NCBI RefSeq assembly: GCF_024385465.1
Contig: NZ_JANFLS010000005.1
Location: forward strand, 186,001 to 250,000
From: Arthrobacter sp. zg-Y844
GTDB taxonomy: Bacteria > Actinomycetota > Actinomycetes > Actinomycetales > Micrococcaceae
DNA: 64,000 bases
Direction: 5' to 3'
The stretch's first letter is position 1. The number at the start of each line of letters is the position of its first letter. The notes beneath the pieces were generated by a model that was not told the DNA's origin, searched no databases, and saw nothing but the letters and a program-made list of their open reading frames with translations. Shown here piece by piece: positions 50,937 through 59,791 of the stretch. A program made the translations under genes and the position numbers.

Positions 50937-52598
50937 ATGGAATCCTTAAGCATGGATCAGGTCGGGGATACCGGGCAGAGCACCGGACCGAAAACTGAAG
51001 AGCAAGGCAATGGCGGTCGGCAGGCGTCGCTCGCCGTGTACCGGGCGTCGGTTCCGGTGCCTACTCCGGAACCAGTTACCCATGAACCTCCTCGCGAGGC
51101 GGGCAGCAGCGAATTTGCGGATGGTTTCACTGGAACCTTGGCGCTGCAGAACCCGGAATCCTTCGACGAAGAAGCCACCGGCGAAACCCTGGTCCAGGTG
51201 GCACACCTGATCGCGTGGGCGCAGGCGCAGCAGGCTCGGCTGCTCACCCGAATGCACACCATCTTCCTGGACAGTTATGCCGCCGCGTCGGGGCAGGTGG
51301 AACCCGGCATGGCCTTTAGCCTTGCATCCTCCGAATGCGCGGCCATCCTTCACGTTCCGCAGGTAACCGCCCAGCGGATGATGTTCGAGGCCAACCGCCT
51401 GACCGGCAGCCATACCGCCACGCTGAAGGCCTTGGAAGACGGACGGCTCAGCTACCCGCACGCGCAGGTGGTGCTTGAGCAGTGCGAAGGTGCTCCCGCC
51501 GCCGGGCTGGCGGAGTTCGAAGCGGACCTGATTGCCGCGGCCGAGGGCCGCACGAGGGCACAGTTCTCCTGCAAGGCCCGCAGGCTGCGCGAGGCAAAGT
51601 ATCCGGAGACCGTTCCTGAACGGCACCGGAGCGCGTTCGAGCAGCGCAAGGTCACCCTGGACCGGGATGAGGACGGAATGTCCTGGCTGTCGGCGCACTT
51701 GGCCGCAGCGGAAGCGCAGCAAATCTACACCGCCCTGAGTACTGCTGCCCGGGGTGAACAATCAGCAGGGGATCCCCGGACCCGAGACCAGTTACGTGCG
51801 GACATTCTGGCGCAGCTGCTGCTGGGAGGCTTCAGCGGGAAGCAGGGAAGGCCCACGGCTTCAGGGGCGGGCGGCAGCAGCGCGGGCAGCAGCAGCGCGG
51901 GCAGCAGCAGCGCGGGCAGCAGCAGCGCGGGCAGCAGCAGCGCGGGCAGCAGCAGCGCGGGCAGCAGCAGCGCGGGCAGCAGCAGCGCGGGCAGCAGCGG
52001 CGCGGGCGGCGGCGGCGATCTCTCCGACAGCGGTCCAGATCCCCTCGGCGTCCTGCCGAGGGCAGAGATCATGGTCCTGATCAACGCAGAGACCCTCTTC
52101 GGAGCCGACGAGCAGCCCGCCGAACTGCACGGCTACGGACCCATCAGCGCTGAAGCCGCCCGCCGGCTCGCACGTAACGCCACGCGCTGGACCGGACTCG
52201 TCCAGGACCCTCGAACCGGCGAGATCCTTGGTGTCGGACGACGCCGGAAAGTCCCGGCAGGATTGGCCAGATGGCTGCGTGCCCGGGACGGGACCTGCAG
52301 GTTCCCCGGGTGCCGGGTCAGCACCGCAAATTCGGACATCGACCACACCACCGACTGGGCCAAGGGTGGCCCCACCGACCACAGGAACCTGGAACACCTC
52401 TGCCGGCGGCACCACCGGTTCAAGACCCTGGGTTTCTGGAAAGCCTGCCAACCCACACCTGGAGTCATCGAGTGGACTTCGCCTACTGGCCGCATCTACC
52501 GCACGGAGCCCTTCTTGGAACTGGGCCCGCCGGCGCCGGACCTGCAAGCAGACCATGAGGAGAAGGAACCCCGGCAGGAACCGGCACCACCGTTCTAG
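50937..52598 (+). CDS. DUF222-HNH endonuclease-like protein with Ser/Gly/Ala repeat linker
   Basis: A 553-residue protein. The DUF222 part spans residues ~60-290 (EETGETLVQVAHLIAWAQA, DGRLSYPHAQVVLEQCEGAP). The HNH nuclease lies at the end: RARDGTCRFPGCRVSTANSD, then IDHTTDWAKGGPTDHRNLEH and LCRRHHRFKTLGFW. These proteins occur in many copies in actinobacterial genomes, often with variable middle parts; the biological role is unknown. Between the two domains lies a 9-unit pentapeptide (SSSAG) repeat. The start is uncertain, with an ATG five codons later, and the ribosome site is weak. Confidence 0.9.
   Translation: MESLSMDQVGDTGQSTGPKTEEQGNGGRQASLAVYRASVPVPTPEPVTHEPPREAGSSEFADGFTGTLALQNPESFDEEATGETLVQVAHLIAWAQAQQARLLTRMHTIFLDSYAAASGQVEPGMAFSLASSECAAILHVPQVTAQRMMFEANRLTGSHTATLKALEDGRLSYPHAQVVLEQCEGAPAAGLAEFEADLIAAAEGRTRAQFSCKARRLREAKYPETVPERHRSAFEQRKVTLDRDEDGMSWLSAHLAAAEAQQIYTALSTAARGEQSAGDPRTRDQLRADILAQLLLGGFSGKQGRPTASGAGGSSAGSSSAGSSSAGSSSAGSSSAGSSSAGSSSAGSSSAGSSGAGGGGDLSDSGPDPLGVLPRAEIMVLINAETLFGADEQPAELHGYGPISAEAARRLARNATRWTGLVQDPRTGEILGVGRRRKVPAGLARWLRARDGTCRFPGCRVSTANSDIDHTTDWAKGGPTDHRNLEHLCRRHHRFKTLGFWKACQPTPGVIEWTSPTGRIYRTEPFLELGPPAPDLQADHEEKEPRQEPAPPF
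51871..52015 (+). repeat. 15-bp tandem repeat (about 9 units) in the DUF222-HNH gene
   Basis: The unit gcagcagcagcgcgg repeats nearly perfectly, encoding (SSSAG)n. The last units diverge to SSGAG and GGGG. Since 15 is a multiple of three, unit number changes keep the frame. It acts as a flexible linker between the DUF222 and HNH parts. Confidence 0.95.
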
Positions 52599-52807
52599 GC
52601 AGGCCCGGTCCTTGCCGCCAAGAGCCCGCGCCCCTGAACGCCTCCTCGACCTTCTTTCGTCGTGTTCCCCGACCTCCGTCGTCGTGCTCGCCCCTTCGCA
52701 GTAAGAGGTCAACGGCGACCGTCGCCAATACACCGAAGGCTGATTTTCCTTGTAGATGCATTCGACGTCGGATTTACTGTTCGCACACGCACAGGAGGCA
52801 CTCAGAA

Positions 52808-53563
52808 ATGACGAGCTCGAACGCTGCAGCTGAATCACGCATCAAATCACGGGACAGAGACATGCTGTCGGGTCAGGCGATCGCCAAGGCCAAACTGACC
52901 GACTGGCGCAAGTTGGCCCAGGGACTGCACGCCCGCTACCTGATCAATGACTTCGGCACTGGCGCACGGTTCGTAACCGCAGTAGGTGAGGCCGGCGATG
53001 CGCTCGGACACTACCCGAGCGTGTCGATCGGCAACGGGTACGTCGACCTCAAATTGGTCAGCTCTGACGCCATCTACCGCGACGGCGAAGGCACCGAAGC
53101 CGTCGTCGAATGGGTCACCCAGCAGGATGTCGACCTCGCGAGGCTGATCACCGGGATCGCCGCGGAGCACCAGATCGACGCCGACCCGGCCTCCGTCAGC
53201 GTCCTCGAACTCGGCCTCGACACCGCAGACTCCGCGACCATCGCCCCGGTGTGGGCAGCCCTGCTGACAGGCAACGCAGACGCCCAGGGCCACGGGTCAC
53301 CCAGCGACGAGATCCGGGACTCCACGGGGCGGATACCGAACCTGTGGTTCGGCGACGCCAACGAACACGGGAGCCAGCGGTTCCACGTCGAGGTCTACGT
53401 GGCGCCCGAGGTGGCCGGGCAACGAATCAACGCCGCCGTCGCCGCAGGGGGAACCGTCGTGGATGACACTAGTTCGCCGTCGCTCACTGTGATTGCCGAC
53501 CAGGACGGCAACACTGCGGTCCTGTGCGTCGCCGAGATGCCTATGACGGAGGCTGGATCTTGA
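52808..53563 (+). CDS. PCD-like / VOC-like two-domain protein
   Basis: A 251-residue protein. The N-terminal half (LTDWRKLAQGLHARYLINDF, then GDALGHYPSVSIGNGYVDLK) resembles pterin-4a-carbinolamine dehydratase, with the GHYP...V pattern. The C-terminal half (NLWFGDANEHGSQRFHVEVY, VAPEVAGQRINAAVAAGGTV) resembles a VOC glyoxalase-type domain. PCD normally has HHPD; here it is GHYP, so dehydratase activity is doubtful. The two-part design occurs in actinobacteria as 4a-hydroxytetrahydrobiopterin-dehydratase-like VOC proteins. The ATG follows a ribosome site (caggaggcactcag). Confidence 0.75.
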   Translation: MTSSNAAAESRIKSRDRDMLSGQAIAKAKLTDWRKLAQGLHARYLINDFGTGARFVTAVGEAGDALGHYPSVSIGNGYVDLKLVSSDAIYRDGEGTEAVVEWVTQQDVDLARLITGIAAEHQIDADPASVSVLELGLDTADSATIAPVWAALLTGNADAQGHGSPSDEIRDSTGRIPNLWFGDANEHGSQRFHVEVYVAPEVAGQRINAAVAAGGTVVDDTSSPSLTVIADQDGNTAVLCVAEMPMTEAGS

Positions 53564-53590
53564 CCTTCTTGAACCCGTGACAGGACGGAC

Positions 53591-54190
53591 ATGGCGATGC
53601 CGCACGTGATTCAGCCGCTTACTCCGGCGACCTTCCCCGCGTGGCTGGCACTCGCGCAGAAACACAACGGGGTCTGGGGCGGGTGCTACTGCTCGTATTT
53701 CCACGGCGACACAGAGAACACTGCCAAAAGCGAGCACGACGGGCCGACATTCAAGCAGCGACTCGTGGCGGAAGGCGCAGCACACGCCGCACTCGTTTTC
53801 GACGGCGACAACGCAATCGCGTGGTGCCAGTACGGCAGTCCGCTCGAGCTGCCGGGGATCTACCACCGCAAGCAGTACGACGCCGGCGAGACCAGGCCGG
53901 CGCCGTGGCGCATCACGTGCTTCTTCGTCGACCGCGACCACCGACGGTCCGGTGTAGCACGGGAGGCACTGGACGGCGCGCTCGAATTGATCGCGCAGGC
54001 AGGCGGAGGCGAGGTGGTCTCGTTCCCCAATGAACTCGTCCCCGGCAAGAGAACATCGTCCTCATTCCTTCACAACGGAACGCGTGCCATGTTCGAGAAG
54101 GCAGGATTCACGTTCGAGCGCCGTATCGGTAAGAACAAGACCGTGATGCGCAAGACCGTCCAACCGGCCCTGCGGCTGACGCCGGGTTGA
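53591..54190 (+). CDS. GNAT family N-acetyltransferase
   Basis: A 199-residue protein. The GNAT motif A region is RITCFFVDRDHRRSGVAREA, then LDGALELIAQAGGGEVVSFP, and near the end MFEKAGFTFERRIGKNKTVM. Acetyl-CoA binding in R/Q-xx-G is seen as RRSGVA. An N-terminal WGGCYCSYFHGDTEN segment with two Cys is unusual but occurs in this subgroup. The start codon follows gacatggcg with a modest ribosome site. The substrate is unknown. Its stop is 2 bp from the stop of the convergent LysR gene. Confidence 0.88.
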   Translation: MAMPHVIQPLTPATFPAWLALAQKHNGVWGGCYCSYFHGDTENTAKSEHDGPTFKQRLVAEGAAHAALVFDGDNAIAWCQYGSPLELPGIYHRKQYDAGETRPAPWRITCFFVDRDHRRSGVAREALDGALELIAQAGGGEVVSFPNELVPGKRTSSSFLHNGTRAMFEKAGFTFERRIGKNKTVMRKTVQPALRLTPG

Positions 54191-54192
54191 AC

Positions 54193-55086
54193 CTATGTTC
54201 TCCCCGCCGCCACCGCCACCAGCTCGGCCGCGACTCCGGTCAACCGCCGTGGACCCGACCAAACGGCAGTCAAGGGTCGGCTGATTCCCTCGCCTTCGAA
54301 GGGAACCCGCAGCAGTTCTCCGCTGGCGAGCTGGTCGCGGACCACCAGCTCGCTCAGCGCGGCAGGGCCGGCCCCGGCAGCAACAGCAACCCGCACCGCA
54401 GCATTGCTGCTGAGCACCTGGGCCGGCTCGACGACGTCGTACCCGGCCAGGACTTCCTGCAGCGCTTCGCGGGTACCGGACCCGGATTCCCGAACCACCA
54501 GTGGGGTTTCCGCCAGTTCCTGCAAAGTGATCCGGGTCCGGTTGGCCCATTCGTGATTCGGATCAACCACCACCACCAGCTCGTCCTCGCGGACCACCAG
54601 GGCGTTCAGCCGCACCGGAAGATTCGGAGTCTCCACAAACCCCAGTTGGAGGGTGCCCCGCTGCACCTCCTCGATGACCTGCGCCGAATTTTCCACCTGA
54701 ACATCGACGCGGGCCTGCGGCAGCCGGCGCTTTAGCTCGGCAAGCCAGGCGGGCAACAGCATGTCGCCGATGGTGAGGCTGGCGCCCACCCGGAGTTCCA
54801 GCGTCTCGCCGCTTCGGCTGGAACTCACCACGCTGTTGAAGCGCTGCGCCGCCTCCAACAGTTCCCGGGCCGAGTCCGCCAGCAGGAGTCCCATCGCCGT
54901 GGGCACCGAACCGCGCGGGCTGCGTTCCAGCAGGGGAGCCTGCAGCTCCGCTTCCAACTCGGCAATAGCCCGGCTCGCATTGGGCTGGGCCATACCCAGT
55001 TTCCGCGCCCCGGAAGCCACGCTGCCCTCATCCACTACGGCAACAAACAGTTCCAGCACCGAAAGGTTCGGCCACGCATGAGCCAT
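54193..55086 (-). CDS. LysR-type transcriptional regulator
   Basis: A 297-residue regulator starting MAHAWPNLSVLELFVAVVDE, with the HTH GSVASGARKLGMAQPNASRA then IAELEAELQAPLLERSP. The substrate domain has VGASLTIGDMLLPAWLAELK and ends WSGPRRLTGVAAELVAVAAG, typical of the CysB/CbbR-like branch. I chose the ATG seven codons into the longest frame because the LysR helix begins right after it. Divergent from the DsbA-like lipoprotein gene with ~200 bp between; the effector is unknown. Confidence 0.9.
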   Translation of the reverse strand: MAHAWPNLSVLELFVAVVDEGSVASGARKLGMAQPNASRAIAELEAELQAPLLERSPRGSVPTAMGLLLADSARELLEAAQRFNSVVSSSRSGETLELRVGASLTIGDMLLPAWLAELKRRLPQARVDVQVENSAQVIEEVQRGTLQLGFVETPNLPVRLNALVVREDELVVVVDPNHEWANRTRITLQELAETPLVVRESGSGTREALQEVLAGYDVVEPAQVLSSNAAVRVAVAAGAGPAALSELVVRDQLASGELLRVPFEGEGISRPLTAVWSGPRRLTGVAAELVAVAAGRT

Positions 55087-55289
55087 ATCAAAAGCATATA
55101 AACCCATGCCGGATTGCAGGCTACCGGACGGTCGGATCCGGTGGGACCATCAAAATTAGTGGGCGCAGCCTGGGCCTCACGGGTGGACATCGCCTCGCGG
55201 GTGGGACATCGCCTCATGCCGGCACCGCCGTTGGAGGGCTTCAGAGCGCGCCGAACCGCGAACCCTGACACCTCACACCGGAAGGAACT

Positions 55290-55982
55290 ATGCGCAAGAG
55301 CATCCTCGCCCTGCTGATTGCCTGGCTGCTCGCAGTCGGCACCCTGGTCTCCTGTGCGGCGTCGGATTCCGAATCATCGGGAGGCACCGCCACGGCAGAA
55401 GCATCAGCCAGCCCGTCGGCGGAAACTTCCATCCCGGCTGACCGCAGGGAGCAGGTGGCTCCCGCGGATGCGAGGGCAATCACCGACCCCGCAGACCCCA
55501 AAGCCACCCTCGTGCTGTTTACCGACTACCAGTGCCCCTACTGCGCCCAGATGGACACGCTGATCCAGCAGGCCAAGAACGATTACGGAGATGAGGTCCG
55601 CATCCTTGTGCGGAACTACCCGCTGCCCAAGCATCAGAACGCAGCGCCGGCTGCCCGGGCCGTGGAAGCCGCCGCGGAACAGGGCGCCCAGGAGGCGATG
55701 GCTGCGTCCATCTTTGAGCACCAGCAGGACTGGAAGAACCAGAGCGATGTCGATGACCTCTTCGTCTCCTACGCGGAGGACCTGGGCCTGGACACCGAGA
55801 AGTTCCAGGCCGACTACACGTCGGACGCTATTAGGGATCGGGTGGTCCAGGACCTGGAAGACGCCCAGGACCTCCAGCTTCGCGGCACCCCGTCGCTGAT
55901 CCTCGATGACCGCATCCTGGAGCTGGACTCCGTGGATTACGGCGCCATCCAGGAACAGCTGGACGCAGCTCTGAACAAGTAG
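55290..55982 (+). CDS. DsbA-like thioredoxin-fold lipoprotein
   Basis: A 230-residue exported thiol oxidoreductase. The signal peptide ends in a lipobox, AVGTLVSCAASD (Cys22), followed by a Ser/Ala/Glu-rich linker. The DsbA fold has the active site FTDYQCPYCAQMD (Cys82-Pro-Tyr-Cys85) and the cis-Pro loop LRGTPSLILDDRIL. The design matches actinobacterial DsbA/MdbA-like proteins that form disulfides in secreted proteins. It is divergent from a LysR gene. No DsbB/VKOR partner lies in the window. Confidence 0.93.
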   Translation: MRKSILALLIAWLLAVGTLVSCAASDSESSGGTATAEASASPSAETSIPADRREQVAPADARAITDPADPKATLVLFTDYQCPYCAQMDTLIQQAKNDYGDEVRILVRNYPLPKHQNAAPAARAVEAAAEQGAQEAMAASIFEHQQDWKNQSDVDDLFVSYAEDLGLDTEKFQADYTSDAIRDRVVQDLEDAQDLQLRGTPSLILDDRILELDSVDYGAIQEQLDAALNK

Positions 55983-56122
55983 GGCCGGGTCCCCGGCGCC
56001 GGCCGGGTGCAGGCTCCCGGGTCAGGCAGGACGGAAACACGCCCCCGGTGTGATCGAAAGCATACTGAGGGTGGGGGTCCTTCGATAACAGGTTTATACC
56101 AATCTTGGGATAAAAATGTCTC

Positions 56123-57187
56123 ATGACTATCGAAGCCGGCTCCGTCCGCCCTGCCTGGCGCCGCCTCTTCGGCGTCCCCCTGATTGTGTCGGTCCTCTTT
56201 ACCGTGGTCATGCTGGTGACCGCCGTGGTGACGGGTCTGCCCGTCCGGGATCCGGAAGGATTCCTGGGCCCGAGTTACGTGCGCCTGCCGCTGATGGTGC
56301 TCCTGATGATCGCCGCCGACGTCGTGCCTCGGGTATTCGCTCGACGCCGGGAGCTGGGCGGCGTAGGAGCCGCGACGTCCGATGTGCTGCGGACGCGCTG
56401 GTCCGGACCCCGGCTGGCTGTGGCCGTGGCGGGACTGATCACCTTCTACCTCGCGTACATGTCCTACCGGAACCTCAAGAGCTTCCTGCCGTTCCTGCAG
56501 GACCACCTGACGGACCGGCTGCTGGAGGAATCGGACAAATGGCTGGCCGGCGGAAGCTACCCCGGCGATGTCCTGCATGAACTGCTGGGCACCGGCTTCA
56601 GCGCCGATCTCCTCTCCGGCGTCTACATGCTTTTTATGGTCTTCGTTCCGGTCTCCCTCGCCGCGGCGCTGGTGTGGTCCAACAACCTGCAGCGCGGGGC
56701 CTGGTATGCCACAGCCCTGTCCTTCAACTGGATCCTCGGCACCGTCAGCTACTACGCCCTGCCGTCCCTGGGTCCGGTCTACTACGATGCCGCACCGTTC
56801 AGCGACCTGCCGGAAACCGCCGTCTCAGGCCTGCAGGACAGCCTGTATGAAAACCGGATCGAGGTGCTGGCGAATCCGCTAGCCACCGACGCGGTCCACG
56901 GCATTGCAGCCTTCGCTTCCCTGCATACATCCATCGTCTTTACGGCAGCGCTGGTGGCGCACCTGACCCGCCTGCCGAAGGTGGCGCGGTGGGTTATGTG
57001 GATCTACCTACTCCTGACCACCCTGGCCACGGTCTACTTCGGCTGGCATTACGTCCTCGATGTGTTCGCCGGACTTGCCCTCGGCGCTGTGTCGGTGTGG
57101 CTGGCCGCGAAGGCCGTGGGTGCCGGGAACCGGAAGGCGCCGGCAACACCCGATGTCGAGCCGGAGCTCGCCTCGTCCGTGCGGTAG
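56123..57187 (+). CDS. Membrane PAP2-superfamily phosphatase
   Basis: A 354-residue polytopic protein with about 6-8 helices. PAP2 active-site elements are seen late: YYALPSLGPVYYDAAPF, IAAFASLHTSIVFTAAL (SLHTS in place of the usual SGH) and YFGWHYVLDVFAGLAL (second His and Asp). The protein dephosphorylates lipid pyrophosphates or phosphatidates, or may transfer head groups like inositol-phosphorylceramide synthases, in which H...H patterns vary. Its stop is 40 bp from the TTG start of the duplicated-domain membrane protein. A GC-rich leader precedes the start. Confidence 0.87.
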   Translation: MTIEAGSVRPAWRRLFGVPLIVSVLFTVVMLVTAVVTGLPVRDPEGFLGPSYVRLPLMVLLMIAADVVPRVFARRRELGGVGAATSDVLRTRWSGPRLAVAVAGLITFYLAYMSYRNLKSFLPFLQDHLTDRLLEESDKWLAGGSYPGDVLHELLGTGFSADLLSGVYMLFMVFVPVSLAAALVWSNNLQRGAWYATALSFNWILGTVSYYALPSLGPVYYDAAPFSDLPETAVSGLQDSLYENRIEVLANPLATDAVHGIAAFASLHTSIVFTAALVAHLTRLPKVARWVMWIYLLLTTLATVYFGWHYVLDVFAGLALGAVSVWLAAKAVGAGNRKAPATPDVEPELASSVR

Positions 57188-57227
57188 GCTTCGTCAGCGG
57201 GAACCACCCCTACTGAGAGGCGGCACG

Positions 57228-58538
57228 TTGAGCGAACATCCAATCGTGCTGCCTGACTACCTGGCTCCCAAGCCACGCAGGTTCAGCCCGCTCAAGGTGG
57301 CAGTCGTAACCTTGGTGAGCCTGTTTGTGGTGGCCGCCCTTGTTGCCGCCTATCTGTGGGTCGAGTACTTGACGTATACCGAGGCCGCCGAGGATTCCCG
57401 GGCGGAAGGCTACATAGTGGTGACCTCACGCAGCACTGTGCATTACGCGTCGGACCCGCTCCCCGCAGACATCAGCGAGGAAGACTACGCGGCCTTCTGG
57501 GCTGAACCTGCCCTGAACACCCCGGACGCCCTTGCACTGCTGGACGTCATCAACGAGGGATGGAAGGCGCGTCTCCAAGAGGACGTGAAGCACATGGAGT
57601 ACAGGGTGGACGGGATCGTAGACCCAGCCAAACGTGCCAACGCCCAGGCCGCCGTGGACGAGATAGCCGAGCTCGCCTCACACGGCACGGTCCAGGGTGC
57701 GAAGAGTGCGGTTTATGGCGACTTGGCACAGCTGTCCAGAAAGACCTGCCACCGCTGGGACACGGACGACGTCTCCTACCAGGCCAACGGGCATCCCATT
57801 CGAAACTGGACTACCACCCAGCCCCAGATCCTGTCGCTGCTGGAATCGGAGGACTCTACAAGACAGGCAACCAGCCTGGTGGCCAAGGTCTACCCGGCTG
57901 CCTTTGAAGCCGCCCACCCCCGTTTCTGCAAGTTACCGATACCGCCGGAGAGCAGCCATCCGGGCGATATGAACCTCCTGTTCTCGGTTACCCATGAGGC
58001 AGATATGCTGCTGGAATCCCTGGAGACGCACCCCAACGCCGCGGGGCAGCTGACGGTGGAGGATTACGAGGCCTTCTGGAACAGCCCGGTGATGACGTCG
58101 CCGGAAGTCCAGGCCTACCTGGACCGGGTGGGGGAAAAAGCCGTCATCGACCACCGCGGGGCGGCGGCCTACAGGCAGAAGCGCGAGACCGATCAAATCG
58201 TGGATCCCGGCGTGCGGGAGCATGCCCAGCAGTACACCGACTGGGTTCTCGATGAGGCCGCGAAGGATAACGGCAGAAGGCTGGCCGTCGGTATGGTCTA
58301 TGACGATCTTGTGGAGTACTGGGATGCCGCCTGCACCGGGGAACCTGACCGTTGGCTGCATCCGTCTCCGGTAAAACGGAACATCTGGAACTCTCGCCTG
58401 GAACCCGACTTCAATACGGGCTACGTGTCGTCGGCCTGGAGTAGCCGGGACAGCGAGTGGAGTGACGCAACCTTCAAGTTGGCCGTGGAGTTCTATCCGG
58501 AGGCTTACACGGCCGGCGTCGACTCCTACTGCAAGTAG
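57228..58538 (+). CDS. Membrane-anchored protein with two copies of one ~165-residue domain
   Basis: A 436-residue protein with a short cytoplasmic leader and one transmembrane helix (residues ~22-45). The exported part has two like halves. The first has EEDYAAFWAEPALNTPDALA, GIVDPAKRANAQAAVDEIA, SAVYGDLAQLSRKTC and KVYPAAFEAAHPRFCK. The second has VEDYEAFWNSPVMTSPEVQA, QIVDPGVREHAQQYTDWVL, GMVYDDLVEYWDAAC and EFYPEAYTAGVDSYCK. Each half keeps a Cys pair, which may form a disulfide. No family is recognised. The TTG start was chosen because a GAGAGG ribosome site lies 7 nt upstream and the longer frame overlaps the PAP2 gene. Confidence 0.82.
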   Translation: MSEHPIVLPDYLAPKPRRFSPLKVAVVTLVSLFVVAALVAAYLWVEYLTYTEAAEDSRAEGYIVVTSRSTVHYASDPLPADISEEDYAAFWAEPALNTPDALALLDVINEGWKARLQEDVKHMEYRVDGIVDPAKRANAQAAVDEIAELASHGTVQGAKSAVYGDLAQLSRKTCHRWDTDDVSYQANGHPIRNWTTTQPQILSLLESEDSTRQATSLVAKVYPAAFEAAHPRFCKLPIPPESSHPGDMNLLFSVTHEADMLLESLETHPNAAGQLTVEDYEAFWNSPVMTSPEVQAYLDRVGEKAVIDHRGAAAYRQKRETDQIVDPGVREHAQQYTDWVLDEAAKDNGRRLAVGMVYDDLVEYWDAACTGEPDRWLHPSPVKRNIWNSRLEPDFNTGYVSSAWSSRDSEWSDATFKLAVEFYPEAYTAGVDSYCK

Positions 58539-58555
58539 CTCCTGCGGGAGGAACG

Positions 58556-59791
58556 TCAGGTCACAGGACCGAAGGCCGCCACAGCGTTTTGGCCGCCGAA
58601 ACCGAAGGCGTTGGTGAGCGCGTAGCGGACGGGAGCCTCACGGGCGGCACCGGGAACATAGTCCAGGTCGCACTCCGGATCCGGTGTGGCATAGTTCAGG
58701 GTCGGCGGGATGACACCCTCGACTATCGCCATCACGCAGAGCAGGGATCCGAGGGTCCCCGCAGCCCCGATGAGGTGTCCGGTCATGGACTTGGGTGCCG
58801 TGACCGCAAGCGACGACGCGTGCTCGCCGAAAGCCGTGTGCAGTGCAAGGGTTTCGGTCCGGTCATTGGCCTGCGTGGAGGTCCCGTGGGCGCAGATCAG
58901 GTCCACATCCTCGGGGTTCAGCCGGGACCGGTCCAGGGTGCGGCAGATAGCTTGGGCCGCATACTGTCCGCCGGGTTCCGGGGCCACAATGTGGAACGCG
59001 TCGGACGTCAGTGCGCCGCCCAGCAGCTCCGCGTACACCTCGGCACCACGGGCACGGGCATGGCTGAGCAGTTCCAGCACGCACACCACGGCTCCCTCGG
59101 CAAAGACAAAACCGTCCCGGTCCGCATCGAAGGGACGGCTGGCTTCCTGGGGAGAATCGTTGTTCCGGGACAGCCCGCGCATGGCGCTGAGCCCGGCGAA
59201 CATCACGGACGTAATGGCTGCATCGGTTCCGCCGGCCACCACCACGTCCGCTTCGCCGGCCAGCAGGGTGCGGCGTGCCTCCAGCAAAGCCTGGGTACCG
59301 CTGGCACAGGCCAGGGCGCTGGCATTCACGGGACCGTGAACCACCAGATCGATGGCCACCTCGCAGGCCGGCATGTTCGTCAGCGACGACGCCACGAAAC
59401 TGGGGCTGATGGGCCGCAGCCCGTCACGGCCGAAGATCTCCGTGGCGGACTGGATTTCCGGATACCCGGAGACAGCACTGTTGATGATCACCGCCGCGTC
59501 GGTGTTCTCCAGCGATGGTCCCAGTCCGGCGTCGGCCACCGCCTCGCGTGAGGCCGCCACTGCCAGCTGGGAGGCGCGGGAGGACCGGCGCAGCCGCTTG
59601 ACCGGCAGGTACTGCGCGGGATCAAAGTTCTTCACCTCCCCGGCAATCCGGGTGGGAAACTCAGAGGCATCGAAGGCAGTGATCTTGTCGATCCCGCTGC
59701 GCCCGTCCTTCAATCCCGCCCAGGTTTCGCCCCAGGTACCGCCGAGCGGCGTCACCGCCCCCATGCCGGTGATGACCACGCGCTCGTCCAT
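58556..59791 (-). CDS. Beta-ketoacyl-ACP synthase II (FabF-type)
   Basis: A 411-residue thiolase-fold ketosynthase. The active-site Cys is in NASALACASGTQALLEA (Cys162), and the two His are in LICAHGTSTQANDRTE and KSMTGHLIGAAGTLG. All three catalytic residues of the condensing triad are intact. It extends acyl chains with malonyl-ACP. Together with the acyl-CoA ligase (stop touching its start) and the FabL-like reductase it forms a three-gene operon, outside the normal fabD-fabH-acpP-fabF cluster. The product could be a special fatty acid or a secondary lipid. Confidence 0.93.
   Translation of the reverse strand: MDERVVITGMGAVTPLGGTWGETWAGLKDGRSGIDKITAFDASEFPTRIAGEVKNFDPAQYLPVKRLRRSSRASQLAVAASREAVADAGLGPSLENTDAAVIINSAVSGYPEIQSATEIFGRDGLRPISPSFVASSLTNMPACEVAIDLVVHGPVNASALACASGTQALLEARRTLLAGEADVVVAGGTDAAITSVMFAGLSAMRGLSRNNDSPQEASRPFDADRDGFVFAEGAVVCVLELLSHARARGAEVYAELLGGALTSDAFHIVAPEPGGQYAAQAICRTLDRSRLNPEDVDLICAHGTSTQANDRTETLALHTAFGEHASSLAVTAPKSMTGHLIGAAGTLGSLLCVMAIVEGVIPPTLNYATPDPECDLDYVPGAAREAPVRYALTNAFGFGGQNAVAAFGPVT

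Noticed and set aside
51871-52015. Regular repeats considered as a CRISPR array
   Set aside because: The units are contiguous 15-bp coding repeats without spacers.
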